A stretch of DNA of 64,000 nucleotides from Poindextera sp035604135 (lineage in GTDB: Bacteria > Pseudomonadota > Alphaproteobacteria > Caulobacterales > Caulobacteraceae): contig DATNJB010000063.1 of the NCBI GenBank assembly GCA_035604135.1, forward strand, positions 186,001 through 250,000, written 5' to 3'. The notes beneath the pieces are model-generated. The model saw nothing but the letters and a program-made list of their open reading frames with translations. It had not been told where the DNA came from and searched no databases. Numbering within the stretch: position 1 is the stretch's first letter; each line of letters opens with the position of its first letter. Shown here piece by piece: positions 37,796 through 47,114 of this stretch. Both the position numbers and the translations under genes were made by a program.

Positions 37796-39064
37796 GTGAC
37801 CGAGGTCGCCACCGTCAGAACCGTCTCGGTCTGGGTGCGCTGGTGGAGCGCCGAGGGCGCCAATCGCTGGGTCACGTTCGCCGCGCTCAGCCTGGTGTTC
37901 TTCGTGGTGTCGGCCGGCTCATTCAACTCGCTCGGCGTCGTGCTGCCCGACATGGTGCGCGAGCTACACTGGAACTGGAACCAGGCGGGGCTGGGGTTCA
38001 CGTTCCTCGGCCTGGCCTGCGGGCTCGCCAGCCTCGTCCCGGCGGTGCTGATCCGGTGGATCGGCGTGCGTGGAACGATGACGGTCGGCGCGATTTCGCT
38101 GAGCGGCGGCTTCGCTGCGATCGCGGCGACGCCTTCTGTTTGGCCCTATCTCGCCGGCACCCTGCTCGTCGGACTGGGCTTCGCGCTGGTCGGGACTGTC
38201 GCCGGGACGCACGTGCTGACCGCCCTTTTCACGCGCCGCTCGACCGCGATCGGCGCCTACTTCACGGTCGGCGCGCTGGGCGGGGTCGCCGGACCGCTGT
38301 TCTATGTCGCCGTCCATGCCTTGACGGCCAGCTGGCGCGCCTACTGGTGGCTGTTTGTCGCGCTGGCCGTCGCCAGCGGCCTGTTCGCGATCATCACGTC
38401 CCCGCCGCGCGGCTGGGAGGTGCCGCACGAAGACGCGCCACCCGAACAGGTTGGGCCGATCGAGATGATCGAGGGACTCGCCGACTGGACCGTGCGCCGC
38501 GCGCTCGCAACGCCGCAGTTCTACGTGATCGTCGCCGCCTACACGATGTATCTCTTGATCAACACCACCGCGCACGGCTTCGCCGTCGAACACCTGATCG
38601 AGCGCGGCGTGGACCCCAAACTGGCCGCCGGCATGCTGAGCCTCGAGGCGCTGGTGGGCGCCGGCATCGGGGTCGTCGGCGGCATGCTCGGCGAGCGGCT
38701 TTCCCCCAAGACCCTGCTCATCGCCGGCCTGGCCGCATCCACGGGCGGCATGATCGGCCTCGCGGCCGCGCACGGAATTGGCCTGATGCTGGTCTATGCC
38801 GTCGGAGTGGGTCTCGGCTGGGGGCTCTCCTTCGTCACCTCGACCATGCTCCTGTTCACATACTTTGGCCGCCGCCCGTATCTCGAGCTCTATTCGATCA
38901 TGTGCCTGCTCAGCACCTCGGCCGCGCTCGGTCCGGCATTCGGCGGGTGGGTTCGCGACCTGCTCGGCGGCTTCGAGCAGGTCTTCCTGGTGTGCGCCGG
39001 CGCGACCGTCCTCGTGCTGATCGCGACGATCCTGATGCGTCCTCCGAGGAGGGCAGCGGCATGA
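37796..39064 (+). CDS. MFS transporter
   Basis: A 422-residue protein with about twelve hydrophobic segments, for example FAALSLVFFVVSAGSFNSLG, LAGTLLVGLGFALVGTVAGT and LAASTGGMIGLAAAHGIGLM. The pattern fits oxalate/formate- or monocarboxylate-like MFS families, with the short charged cytoplasmic loop after segment six (PRGWEVPHEDAPPEQVGP). It starts at GTG 37796, three bases after the VOC gene, and its TGA overlaps the next ATG. It most likely imports the operon substrate, an organic anion or cyclic amide, across the inner membrane. Confidence 0.9.
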   Translation: MTEVATVRTVSVWVRWWSAEGANRWVTFAALSLVFFVVSAGSFNSLGVVLPDMVRELHWNWNQAGLGFTFLGLACGLASLVPAVLIRWIGVRGTMTVGAISLSGGFAAIAATPSVWPYLAGTLLVGLGFALVGTVAGTHVLTALFTRRSTAIGAYFTVGALGGVAGPLFYVAVHALTASWRAYWWLFVALAVASGLFAIITSPPRGWEVPHEDAPPEQVGPIEMIEGLADWTVRRALATPQFYVIVAAYTMYLLINTTAHGFAVEHLIERGVDPKLAAGMLSLEALVGAGIGVVGGMLGERLSPKTLLIAGLAASTGGMIGLAAAHGIGLMLVYAVGVGLGWGLSFVTSTMLLFTYFGRRPYLELYSIMCLLSTSAALGPAFGGWVRDLLGGFEQVFLVCAGATVLVLIATILMRPPRRAAA

Positions 39065-40488
39065 ACGAGACCCGCGGCCTGGCGGAGCAGGACCTCGCGG
39101 TCGACCGACCGATCGAGGCCGACCTTCTCATCTCCGGCGCCACGATCCTCACTCTCAACGCGGGCCGGCAGGTGATCGCCGACGGCGCGCTGGCGATCCG
39201 CGGAGACCGGATCGTCGCCGTCGGCAAGCGGGAAGCGCTGGCGCCTACCGTGAACGCTCGGCGCACGCTGGATGGGCGTCGTTTCGTCATGACGCCCGGC
39301 TTCGTCGACGCGCACATCCACATCACGGGCGATCCTCTGACGCGCGGCTTCGCTCGCGGCGCACCGGAGGACAGCTGGTCGGACAAGCTCATGCGCTGGG
39401 TCATCCCGATCTTCCGCGCCCAGACGCCGCAGGACGAAGCGATCGCCGCCCAATGCGCGGCGCTGGCCATGATCCGCTACGGCACCACGTGCTTCGTCGA
39501 GGCCGGCACCGTGAGCCACCTGGACGCTACGATGGAGGCGCTGGCCGCAACGGGGATCCGCGGCCGGGTCGGCGAGTGGGTCGAGGGACGGGCGCGCGGC
39601 GAGGAAGACCCGATCAAGGTCTCCGCGGCGGCCATCGCCATCCTGGAGTCCGAGATCGCGCGGTATCCCGACAACGGGGCCGCCAGGCTGGCCGCCTGGC
39701 CGATCCTGGTCGGACATTCGACAAACTCCGACGAAGTTTGGGTGGCGGCGAAAGACCTCGCGGACACCCACGGCGTGCGCGTTTCGGCGCACATGAGCCC
39801 GCGCGCATCGGACCCCGAGTGGTTCCTGGCGACCTATGGCCGGCGTCCCCTGGAGCACCTGGCCGACATCGGGGTGCTCGGCGAGAACGTCGCGCTGACC
39901 CACCTGGCCCAGATCGATCAACGCGAGTTCGAGATCCTCGCCGAATCTGGGGCCAGCGCCATCCACTGTCCGCACGCGGCGTTCCAGGGGGGCTTCGGCC
40001 TTTCGCAGATCGGCCGCTTCCCGGAGATGATCGAGGCCGGCGTCAACGTCATGCTGGGCACCGACGGGGTCGCCACCGACATCCTCTCCTCGACGCGGCT
40101 GATGGCCAGCATGTTCCGCGATGCCCGTTGCGACCAGGATCTCTTCCCGCCCGGTCTAATGCTGGAGTTGGCCACGCTGAACGGCGCCGCCGGCGTGGGA
40201 TTGGCTTCGCAGATCGGCTCGCTCGAGGTTGGCAAGCGGGCAGACCTCGTCTTGCACGACACCGAGCTTGCCGAATGGGGGCCTATATTCGACGCGCCCG
40301 CCCAGCTCGCGCTGAGCGCGCCGCCTTCGGGCGTACACAGCGTCTGGATCGACGGCGTCCAGGTGCTCGACGGCGGGCGCTCAACACAGCTGGACGAATC
40401 CAAGCTTCTCGCCGATGCACGCCAGGCGGGCCTTGCGCTGATCGCCCGCACCGGATTGCCGAACCGAACGTCATGGCCAGTCGTCTGA
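39061..40488 (+). CDS. Amidohydrolase-superfamily enzyme (AtzA/TrzA/cytosine-deaminase type)
   Basis: A 475-residue metal-dependent hydrolase: ADLLISGATILTLNAGRQVI, the metal-binding GFVDAHIHITGDPLTRG, later His residues in VSAHMSPRAS and ALTHLAQID, and the Asp in MLGTDGVATDIL. The C-terminal composite domain ends with GSLEVGKRADLVLHDTELAE and VWIDGVQVLDGGR. This subgroup removes amino, chloro or thiomethyl groups from N-heterocycles or hydrolyses cyclic amides. It overlaps the transporter gene in ATGA fashion and the flavin reductase gene by 16 bases, so it is firmly part of the operon. Its likely role is deamination or ring hydrolysis; the substrate is unknown. Confidence 0.9.
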   Translation: MNETRGLAEQDLAVDRPIEADLLISGATILTLNAGRQVIADGALAIRGDRIVAVGKREALAPTVNARRTLDGRRFVMTPGFVDAHIHITGDPLTRGFARGAPEDSWSDKLMRWVIPIFRAQTPQDEAIAAQCAALAMIRYGTTCFVEAGTVSHLDATMEALAATGIRGRVGEWVEGRARGEEDPIKVSAAAIAILESEIARYPDNGAARLAAWPILVGHSTNSDEVWVAAKDLADTHGVRVSAHMSPRASDPEWFLATYGRRPLEHLADIGVLGENVALTHLAQIDQREFEILAESGASAIHCPHAAFQGGFGLSQIGRFPEMIEAGVNVMLGTDGVATDILSSTRLMASMFRDARCDQDLFPPGLMLELATLNGAAGVGLASQIGSLEVGKRADLVLHDTELAEWGPIFDAPAQLALSAPPSGVHSVWIDGVQVLDGGRSTQLDESKLLADARQAGLALIARTGLPNRTSWPVV

Positions 40489-41003
40489 GGTCGCTGCGCA
40501 GACCGCCCCCGACGCCCGCCGAGTGGCGCGCCGCGATGGGCTATTTCCCCTCCGGCGTCACCATCGTCACGACCTGGGATGGGAAGGCGCCCGTCGGCTC
40601 GACGATCAACGCCTTCTGCTCGGTCTCGCTGGACCCCCCGCTGCTCTTGATCTGCGTCGACCTCAAGAACCCCATCCGCGAGGCCCTGGAGGCGGCAGGC
40701 CTGTTTGGCGTCAACATTCTGCATGATGAGGGGCGACCGGTCGCACACCGGTTCTCGCGCGATCCACTGACGGACCGGTTTTGCGAATACGCCTATCGTT
40801 TCGAGCCGGGCGGCGCGCCACAGCTCGACGTGGCGCCCGTGTTCATCGACTGCGTCGTCGAAAGCATTCACCCCGCCGGCGACCACCTGATCGCCGTCGG
40901 CCGCGGCCTTCGAATCGAACACACCTCGGCCGGCGAGCCGTTGCTCTATCACAAGGGTCAATTCCTCAAGCTGGCGCGTCCACCAGACGGCTCGCAGTCG
41001 TAG
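40473..41003 (+). CDS. Flavin reductase domain protein (RutF/HpaC-like)
   Basis: A 176-residue flavin reductase: RAAMGYFPSGVTIVTTWDGK, GSTINAFCSVSLDPPLLLIC and FGVNILHDEGRPVAHRFS are the family signatures for FMN/FAD binding. Such proteins supply reduced flavin to a separate monooxygenase, yet no flavin monooxygenase is encoded anywhere in the window. It starts within the end of the amidohydrolase gene and ends the operon; a hairpin-forming palindrome follows at 41057. It may serve a distant monooxygenase or support the Rieske oxygenase encoded further on. Confidence 0.88.
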   Translation: MASRLRSLRRPPPTPAEWRAAMGYFPSGVTIVTTWDGKAPVGSTINAFCSVSLDPPLLLICVDLKNPIREALEAAGLFGVNILHDEGRPVAHRFSRDPLTDRFCEYAYRFEPGGAPQLDVAPVFIDCVVESIHPAGDHLIAVGRGLRIEHTSAGEPLLYHKGQFLKLARPPDGSQS

Positions 41004-41056
41004 GCCAACCGGCAAGCAATCGTTCGCCTACGGGCAAGCCGGCGGCGCCGGCCGGT

Positions 41057-41074
41057 GCTAGCCCTTGGGCTAGC
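41057..41074. promoter_or_regulatory. Palindrome between two catabolic transcription units
   Basis: GCTAGCCC-TT-GGGCTAGC is an 18-base near-palindrome 54 bases after the flavin reductase stop and 41 bases before the next start. There is no T-run, so it is a poor intrinsic terminator; an operator for the following gene is the alternative. Confidence 0.45.
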
Positions 41075-41115
41075 GCGCTGGATCGAGCACAGCGCGCGGC
41101 CGAGGAGACGGCGCT

Positions 41116-41610
41116 ATGGAATCCAAAACCAGCCACTCCATCGGACCGCGACGGTCCACGTGGACGCATATCGCGCTGTGCGTGAAGGACATCGACGCGA
41201 CCATCGCCTGGTACGAGCGCTTCACCCATCTCTCGCTGCTCGCCCGCGGCGAGGACAAGGATGGCAAGAATGCTTGGCTGGGCGATTCATCCCAGCCCGA
41301 CTCGCCCTTCGTCCTCGTGGTTGGACAGTTCTACGAGGGACACGACCCGTTCGCGCCAGCGCCGCACCCGCCTCTCGGACCGTTCGCTCATATCGGGATC
41401 GAGCTGCCCAGCAAGGCGGCGGTGGATGAGGTTGCGGAGAGGGGCCGCTCTGAAGGCTCCCTCGCGTTCGGACCGACCCAGATGCCGAAGCAGATTGGCT
41501 ACATCTGCTTCTTGAAGGATCCCGACGGCAACACGGTCGAGTTCTCCTACGACCAGGGCGTCTACGAAAAGGCGCGCGAGGTTTGGGGGCGCGCCAAGGC
41601 GCCGGCATAG
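41116..41610 (+). CDS. VOC-superfamily (glyoxalase-like) protein
   Basis: A 164-residue protein with the opening WTHIALCVKDIDATIAWYER, a typical metal-binding His and first beta-alpha-beta unit, GPFAHIGIELPSKAAVDEVA as the start of the second half, and the closing FLKDPDGNTVEFSYDQGVYE with the Glu ligand. Both halves of the fold are complete. It resembles glyoxalase I and bleomycin-resistance-type members rather than two-module extradiol dioxygenases. GGAG precedes the ATG. Its place between the hyu operon and the receptors suggests a catabolic role. Confidence 0.88.
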   Translation: MESKTSHSIGPRRSTWTHIALCVKDIDATIAWYERFTHLSLLARGEDKDGKNAWLGDSSQPDSPFVLVVGQFYEGHDPFAPAPHPPLGPFAHIGIELPSKAAVDEVAERGRSEGSLAFGPTQMPKQIGYICFLKDPDGNTVEFSYDQGVYEKAREVWGRAKAPA

Positions 41611-41966
41611 AGTGCGGTAGGACAGGTCAAGTATCTCGCCATGAGTGCAGTGTTCTCGGAAGTCTAGTTCGCGCCGCAACCCAAGGTCGAGCGCGTAAAT
41701 TTCTGCTTGGTCAAATCGAGCGGCGAGAAAACGTCAGATCAGACTGAACGCAACTCGCCCGCGAGCGTGGCGAAGACGTCACAGGCTGGCCAAAGAGCGC
41801 GCCTCAGGCCTGCTTACTATTTGACAACTATGCGACGCTAACGCCTAACTTATGGGCGGCCTGTTGCGACTCGACGCGCCCGACTCTGTGCGGCGTTGCC
41901 GTTGGAGGGAGAGCGGAGGACGACAGGCTCAAGCGGAAGGTGACTTCCAGAGTCGATGAGGGGGCC
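41611..41966 (+). promoter_or_regulatory. Gene-free region with a leader shared by both TonB receptor genes
   Basis: This 356-bp stretch holds no gene. Its last 125 bases are related to those before the second receptor (44430-44558). Shared pieces include CTAACTTAT, GGCGGCCTGTT, CGACTCGA, CAGGCTC and GAGGGG before the ATG. TTGACA occurs at 41821-41826 and a weak -10 (around TAACTTATG) follows, making a plausible promoter. The first two thirds show nothing I recognise. Confidence 0.55.
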
Positions 41967-44345
41967 ATGACTCAGTCGATACTGCATCTGAAACGCAATC
42001 TGATCGCCACCGGCTGTCTGGCGGCGGTCGCCGTCGGCGCGCCGCTCGCGGCGCATGCCGCTGACCCGTCGGCTACCGGCGCGGTCGCCGCCGCCGCGGC
42101 GAGCCCGACGATCGTTGTCACCGCCGAACGGCGTGAGGTCGATATTCAGAAGGCGCCGCTCGCCATCACAGCGGTCTCTGGTCGCAAGATCGACCAGACG
42201 TTCGTCACAAACGTCGCCGGCCTGAACGCCCAGGTGCCCAGCTTGGAAGTCACGAAGGCATCGGGCTTTGAGAACCTCGTCTCGATCCGCGGCGTTGGGT
42301 CGGAAACGCCGGAGAATTCGCTGACGACCGTGCCCGGCGTTTCCGAGTTCATAGACGGCGTCTACATCGCCAACACCATCTCGCTCGACCAGACGCTGTT
42401 CGATATCGACAACATCCAGGTGCTGCGGGGCCCGCAGGGCGCCCTCTACGGGCAAAGCTCGATCGGCGGCGCGATCCTCATCAACACGGTGCAGCCCAGG
42501 CTGAACGTCGTCGACGGCCAGGCCGACTTCACCGCGGGCAGCTACAACCTCTTCCGCGAACGCGGCGAAGTGAACCTGCCGCTCGGAGACGAGTTCGCAC
42601 TCCGGCTCTCGGCGCAGAAGTTCGACCACGACGGCTTCACCAAGGACGTCCTGATCCCCGGTTTCGACCTCGATGACGCCCACGACCTCAGCGGCAAGGC
42701 CGCCCTGCTGTGGCGGCCCACCAACAATTTCTCCGCGACCCTAACCGTTGAGGGGTACCACGCGGACCAGCACGGCGACGCGCAGAAGAACATCAACGAT
42801 CCGTCGTCCGATCCGCGGGTGGTCTACCAGGACTACCCAGCCCACTTCGACCTGACGACTTGGCTCGGGCACCTGAACCTCGAGTACGACCTGCCGTGGG
42901 CAGAGCTGAAGTCTGTGACCGGCTACCAGGACTTGGAGCATGTCCAGCGAGAGGACAGCTCGCGCAGCGCGTTCTCCCTGATTGGCGAATATGACGACGT
43001 CGCGGCTTGGAACACGACAGTCCACAACTGGACCGAGGAGTTCGACATCCTGTCGCCGCCCGGCTCGAAGCTGGAGTGGGTCGGGGGCCTGTTCTACCTC
43101 AACCAGACCAGCCACCAGTTCGTGGCGGAGTTTGAATGCACGACTTCTGCCTTCCAGGCCCCGTGCCCCGCGCCCACGCCGGCGCAGCTCGTCATCGCGC
43201 CCAATATCGAGGTGCCGGGGCATCAGCCCCCAAACCTCGACTACGGCAACGACTCGCACGCGGTCCACTGGTCCTTCGCGGCGTTCGCCCAGGCGACCTA
43301 CCACATCAACGACCAGTTCCGCATAACGGCCGGCGCGCGCTACAACCACGACTACGACGCCGACCCGAGCTATAACTTCTCGGCGTTCAGCACCAGCCAC
43401 GCGGACAACAAGGCGTCGACCGACAAAGTGACTTGGCGCGTCGAGGCCGACTACGACGTCACGCCGGACAATCTGGTCTATGTGAGCGCTGCTGAGGGCT
43501 ACAAGCCTGGCGGGGCCAACGGTTCATACGGCCAATTCCTCGTCCCGCTGGTCTTCCAGCCGGAGACGAACACTGCGTTCGAAGTGGGATCGAAGAACTT
43601 CTTCCTCGACAAGACTCTGCGGTTCAACGTCAGCGCCTTCTACTATATTCACAAAGAGTTCCAGTACATCGAAACCGATCCGATTCCCTTCGACGGGGGG
43701 ATCTCGAACATTCCGCGGGTGGATGACTACGGCGTGGAGTTCGAAGGCTCGTACGTTTCGCCCGACACGCGCCTGAACATCGACGGCACGCTGGCGCTGG
43801 AGCATGGCGAGGTCGTAGGCGCTTACAAAACGGTCGACTCGACTGTGGCGAACAACCTGGAAGGGCCCAACTTCACGGGCGGCAATTCCGAGAACTTCGT
43901 CACCTTCACGTTCGGGCCGTGCGCTTTCTACGCCGCCTACGGCAACCCGGCTTGCTGGGCGGCGGTGGCCGCCCAGGCGGTCAACGTGCAGGGCAAGCAA
44001 CCGCCCGACATGCCGGAGGTCTCGGGGTCCATCTCGGCGTCCTACCGCTTCGACATCCCGTGGGGCACGCTAACGCCCAGCGTTCAGGTGGTCTATCGCG
44101 GCAGCGAGTGGGCGCGGATTTTCAACGATCCGACTCTCGACCGCGTCCCGTCGTACACCGTCACCAACCTGAACGTCGACTTCGTGCCGCCCGGCGGACA
44201 CTGGCGCGTCTCGCTGACGGGGACGAACGTGTTCAACGTAGCAGGGATCAACTCGCGCTATACCGACCCCTACGGAACGTTCACCACCAGCAACCAGTAC
44301 ATTCCGCCGGCCCAGGTCATGGGCACGATCGCCTGGCGCTACTGA
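41967..44345 (+). CDS. TonB-dependent receptor, first tandem copy
   Basis: A 792-residue outer-membrane receptor. A signal peptide (NLIATGCLAAVAVGAPLAAH, cut after AHA) is followed by a TonB box region (TIVVTAERREVDIQKAPLA), a plug domain with FENLVSIRGVGSETPENSLT and VLRGPQGALYGQSSIGGAIL, and a beta barrel ending at IAWRY with a terminal aromatic residue. No N-terminal STN signalling domain is present, so it is a pure transporter. Start ATG 41967 is preceded by GAGGGGG; a GTG at 41940 is less likely. The plug pattern is typical of Caulobacterales and sphingomonad receptors used for aromatic or other organic substrates, not classic siderophore receptors. It is paralogous to the next gene. Confidence 0.93.
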   Translation: MTQSILHLKRNLIATGCLAAVAVGAPLAAHAADPSATGAVAAAAASPTIVVTAERREVDIQKAPLAITAVSGRKIDQTFVTNVAGLNAQVPSLEVTKASGFENLVSIRGVGSETPENSLTTVPGVSEFIDGVYIANTISLDQTLFDIDNIQVLRGPQGALYGQSSIGGAILINTVQPRLNVVDGQADFTAGSYNLFRERGEVNLPLGDEFALRLSAQKFDHDGFTKDVLIPGFDLDDAHDLSGKAALLWRPTNNFSATLTVEGYHADQHGDAQKNINDPSSDPRVVYQDYPAHFDLTTWLGHLNLEYDLPWAELKSVTGYQDLEHVQREDSSRSAFSLIGEYDDVAAWNTTVHNWTEEFDILSPPGSKLEWVGGLFYLNQTSHQFVAEFECTTSAFQAPCPAPTPAQLVIAPNIEVPGHQPPNLDYGNDSHAVHWSFAAFAQATYHINDQFRITAGARYNHDYDADPSYNFSAFSTSHADNKASTDKVTWRVEADYDVTPDNLVYVSAAEGYKPGGANGSYGQFLVPLVFQPETNTAFEVGSKNFFLDKTLRFNVSAFYYIHKEFQYIETDPIPFDGGISNIPRVDDYGVEFEGSYVSPDTRLNIDGTLALEHGEVVGAYKTVDSTVANNLEGPNFTGGNSENFVTFTFGPCAFYAAYGNPACWAAVAAQAVNVQGKQPPDMPEVSGSISASYRFDIPWGTLTPSVQVVYRGSEWARIFNDPTLDRVPSYTVTNLNVDFVPPGGHWRVSLTGTNVFNVAGINSRYTDPYGTFTTSNQYIPPAQVMGTIAWRY

Positions 44346-44429
44346 TTCCTGGCGGGCGGGAGCAGCGCGCCGCTCTCGCCGCCGCCCTCCAAGGGCAAAC
44401 CGCAGCCACGGTGCAATCACCAGTGGCCC

Positions 44430-44558
44430 TCCGCTAGCACCTAACTTATAGGCGGCCTGTTACGACTCGAACGGGCCGGGACGCGTGCGGCCGTCGGGGA
44501 GCGCGCAAAGGATACCAGGCTCGAGCGAAACGTGACTTCGCGGGGCCAATGAGGGGCC
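44430..44558 (+). promoter_or_regulatory. Duplicated leader of the second TonB receptor gene
   Basis: CACCTAACTTATAGGCGGCC and the following CTGTTACGACTCGA match the stretch around 41840-41880 before the first receptor, and similarity continues to GAGGGGCC before the ATG. The duplication therefore included the promoter/leader as well as the coding region. TTATAG is a candidate -10. Confidence 0.55.
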
Positions 44559-46967
44559 ATGACTCGGTCGATACGGCATCTGAAACGCGATCTGATCGCC
44601 ACCAGCTGCCTGGCGGCGATCGTTGTCGGAACGCCGCTTGCCGCGCACGCTGCCGACGCTTCGGCAACTGGCGCGGCCGCGGCCGTCGCCGCGACCCCGA
44701 CGGTCGTCGTCACGGCCGAACGGCGCGCGGTGAATATCCAAAAGGCTCCGCTGGCGATCACCGCGGTGTCGGCGCGGCAGATCGATCAAGCGGGCGTCAA
44801 CCTAGTGTCCGGGCTGAACGCAGTGGTGCCTAGCTTGGAGGTGACCAAGGCCTCGGGCTTCGAGAATCTCGTTTCGATCCGCGGCGTCGGATCGGAGACG
44901 CCGGAGAACTCGCTGACCACGGTGCCCGGCGTCTCCGAGTTCGTCGATGGCGTCTACATCGCCAACACCATCTCTCTCGACCAGACGCTGTTCGACCTGG
45001 CCGACATCGAGGTGCTGCGAGGACCGCAAGGCGCCCTCTATGGCGAGAGCTCGATCGGCGGCGCGATCTTGATCAACACCGTGCAGCCGCGGCTGAACGC
45101 CTTCGACGCCCAGGCCGACGTCACCGCGGGCAGCTACAACCTCTTCCGTGAACGCGGCGAGGTGAACATTCCGATCAGCGATGACTTCGCGCTGCGCGTG
45201 TCGGGTCAGAAGTATGACCACGACGGCTTCACCAAGGACGCGCTGATCCCAGGCTTCGACCTGGACGACGCCCACGACGGCAGCATCAAGGTCGCGCTCC
45301 TATGGAGGCCCAACAGTCACTTCTCGGCCACGCTCACCGCCCAAGGCTACTTCGCCAACCAGCACGGCGACGCCCAGAAAAACATCAACGATCCGTCTGC
45401 GGATCCGCGGGTGGTGTTCCAGAACTACCCGGCCCACTTCCAGCTGCAGAACGATCTCGTTCACCTCAATCTCGAGCTCGACGAGCCCGACTACATCATC
45501 AAGTCGGTGACCGGCTACCAGTACCTGGCCCATCAGCAGCGGGAGGACTCCTCACGCAGCGCCTTTTCGCTGATCGGCCAATACGACGACGTGGCCGCCT
45601 GGGACACCTGGGTCAACAACGTCACCGAGGAGTTCGACGTTCTCTCGCCGGCCGGCCAGACGTTCGAATGGACCGTCGGCGCCTTCTACATGAACCAGCA
45701 GAGCCACCAGTTCGTGCTGGAATTCGAGTGCACGAACCCGGCGATCTTCGGCGGCTGCTCTCCCCCGCCCACAACGTTCAAGGCGCCCCCTCTGCCGGCG
45801 GATCCGCTTGATCCGCCGGCCGGGCTGCAACATCCTGGCTCTCTGGAGCCGTCCAATCTCTCCTACGGCAACGATTCGCACGCGGTCCACTGGTCCGCGG
45901 CCGCGTTCGCCCAGGCGACCTATCACGTCAGCGACGCGTTTCGGATCACCGCCGGCATCCGCTACAATCACGATTACGACCGGGACCCGAGCCTCAATTT
46001 CTCGGCGTTCGGCCAGTCGTTCCTCGACAACAGCATCTCGACCGACGAGCCAACCTGGCGGGTCGAAGCCGACTATGACCTGACACCGGTGAACCTCGTC
46101 TACGCCAGCGTCGCCCGTGGCTACAAGCCGGGCGCGGCCAACGGCTCGGCCGGGTTCATCCTGCCGGCGACGGCCAAGGCCGAGACCAACGATGCGTTCG
46201 AGCTCGGCTCGAGGAACCTGTTCTTCGACAACACGCTGCGTCTCAACGTCACCGCGTTCTACAACATTCATCACAACTTTCAGTACATCGAAACCGACCC
46301 CGTACCGTTCGCCGGCGGCATCGCCAACGTGCCGCAAATCGAAGACTACGGCGTCGAGTTCGAAGCCGACTACGTATCGCCCGACGGGCGTCTGAACCTC
46401 AACGGCTCGTTGGCGTTGGAGCGCGGCCAGGTCGTCGGCTCGTACAAGACCCTCGACTCGACCATCGCCAACGCCATCGAAGGTCCCAATTTCACCGGCG
46501 GCTTTTTCGGCCCGTGTGCGTTCTTCAGCGCGTTCGGAAGCCCCACGGCTCCGACGCCGGCGAACCTCACCTGCTGGAACGCCGTCGTCGCCGCGGAATC
46601 GAACATCAGCCGCAAGCAGCCGCCGGACATGCCGAATGTCTCGGGCTCGGCTGCGATGTCGTATCGGTTCACGACGCCGATCGGCGACTTCACGCCGCGC
46701 GCGGAAGTGGTCTACCGCGGCGACGAGTGGGCGCGGATCTTCAACCAGCCGGGGCTAGACCACGTTCCGGACTACACGGTGGTGAACCTCGATCTCGATT
46801 TCGTCCCGGCCGGCAACCGGCGGCTGCGGCTGTCGCTGACCGGGACGAACGTGTTCAACGTCGCCGGCATCACGTCGCGCTACACCGACCCGTTCGGGAC
46901 TTTCACGACCAGCAACCAGTACATCCCGCCAGCGCAGATCATGGGCACGATCGCCTGGACGTACTAG
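44559..46967 (+). CDS. TonB-dependent receptor, second tandem copy
   Basis: An 802-residue receptor closely related to the preceding one from signal peptide to final strand: DLIATSCLAAIVVGTPLAAH, TVVVTAERRAVNIQKAPLAI, VLRGPQGALYGESSIGGAIL and a C-terminus IMGTIAWTY. Differences concentrate in barrel loops; around 45770-45850 it has extra Pro-rich residues (PPLPADPLDPPAG) absent from the first copy, and again near 46520-46600. Conserved plug and barrel strands with changed outer loops suggest a shared transport mechanism with altered ligand choice. No STN domain. It is followed after 147 bp by the Rieske oxygenase gene. Confidence 0.93.
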   Translation: MTRSIRHLKRDLIATSCLAAIVVGTPLAAHAADASATGAAAAVAATPTVVVTAERRAVNIQKAPLAITAVSARQIDQAGVNLVSGLNAVVPSLEVTKASGFENLVSIRGVGSETPENSLTTVPGVSEFVDGVYIANTISLDQTLFDLADIEVLRGPQGALYGESSIGGAILINTVQPRLNAFDAQADVTAGSYNLFRERGEVNIPISDDFALRVSGQKYDHDGFTKDALIPGFDLDDAHDGSIKVALLWRPNSHFSATLTAQGYFANQHGDAQKNINDPSADPRVVFQNYPAHFQLQNDLVHLNLELDEPDYIIKSVTGYQYLAHQQREDSSRSAFSLIGQYDDVAAWDTWVNNVTEEFDVLSPAGQTFEWTVGAFYMNQQSHQFVLEFECTNPAIFGGCSPPPTTFKAPPLPADPLDPPAGLQHPGSLEPSNLSYGNDSHAVHWSAAAFAQATYHVSDAFRITAGIRYNHDYDRDPSLNFSAFGQSFLDNSISTDEPTWRVEADYDLTPVNLVYASVARGYKPGAANGSAGFILPATAKAETNDAFELGSRNLFFDNTLRLNVTAFYNIHHNFQYIETDPVPFAGGIANVPQIEDYGVEFEADYVSPDGRLNLNGSLALERGQVVGSYKTLDSTIANAIEGPNFTGGFFGPCAFFSAFGSPTAPTPANLTCWNAVVAAESNISRKQPPDMPNVSGSAAMSYRFTTPIGDFTPRAEVVYRGDEWARIFNQPGLDHVPDYTVVNLDLDFVPAGNRRLRLSLTGTNVFNVAGITSRYTDPFGTFTTSNQYIPPAQIMGTIAWTY

Positions 46968-47114
46968 GCTGCGCAGAGGCCCACTGGGCGTCGGTCGTTT
47001 CGCCGGCGCCCCTCAATCGGTGATGCGCAATCGTGCAAGACGCGAGGCCTCGCGGCCGCCTACCCTTGCCGCCAGTCGTTCGGCCGCCGACCGTGACGTA
47101 AAGGAGCAGCGCCC

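Noticed and set aside
37660..39060. Long in-frame extension upstream of the amidohydrolase
   Set aside because: It overlaps the VOC and MFS genes in another frame; the amidohydrolase start at 39061 fits the family and the ATGA overlap.
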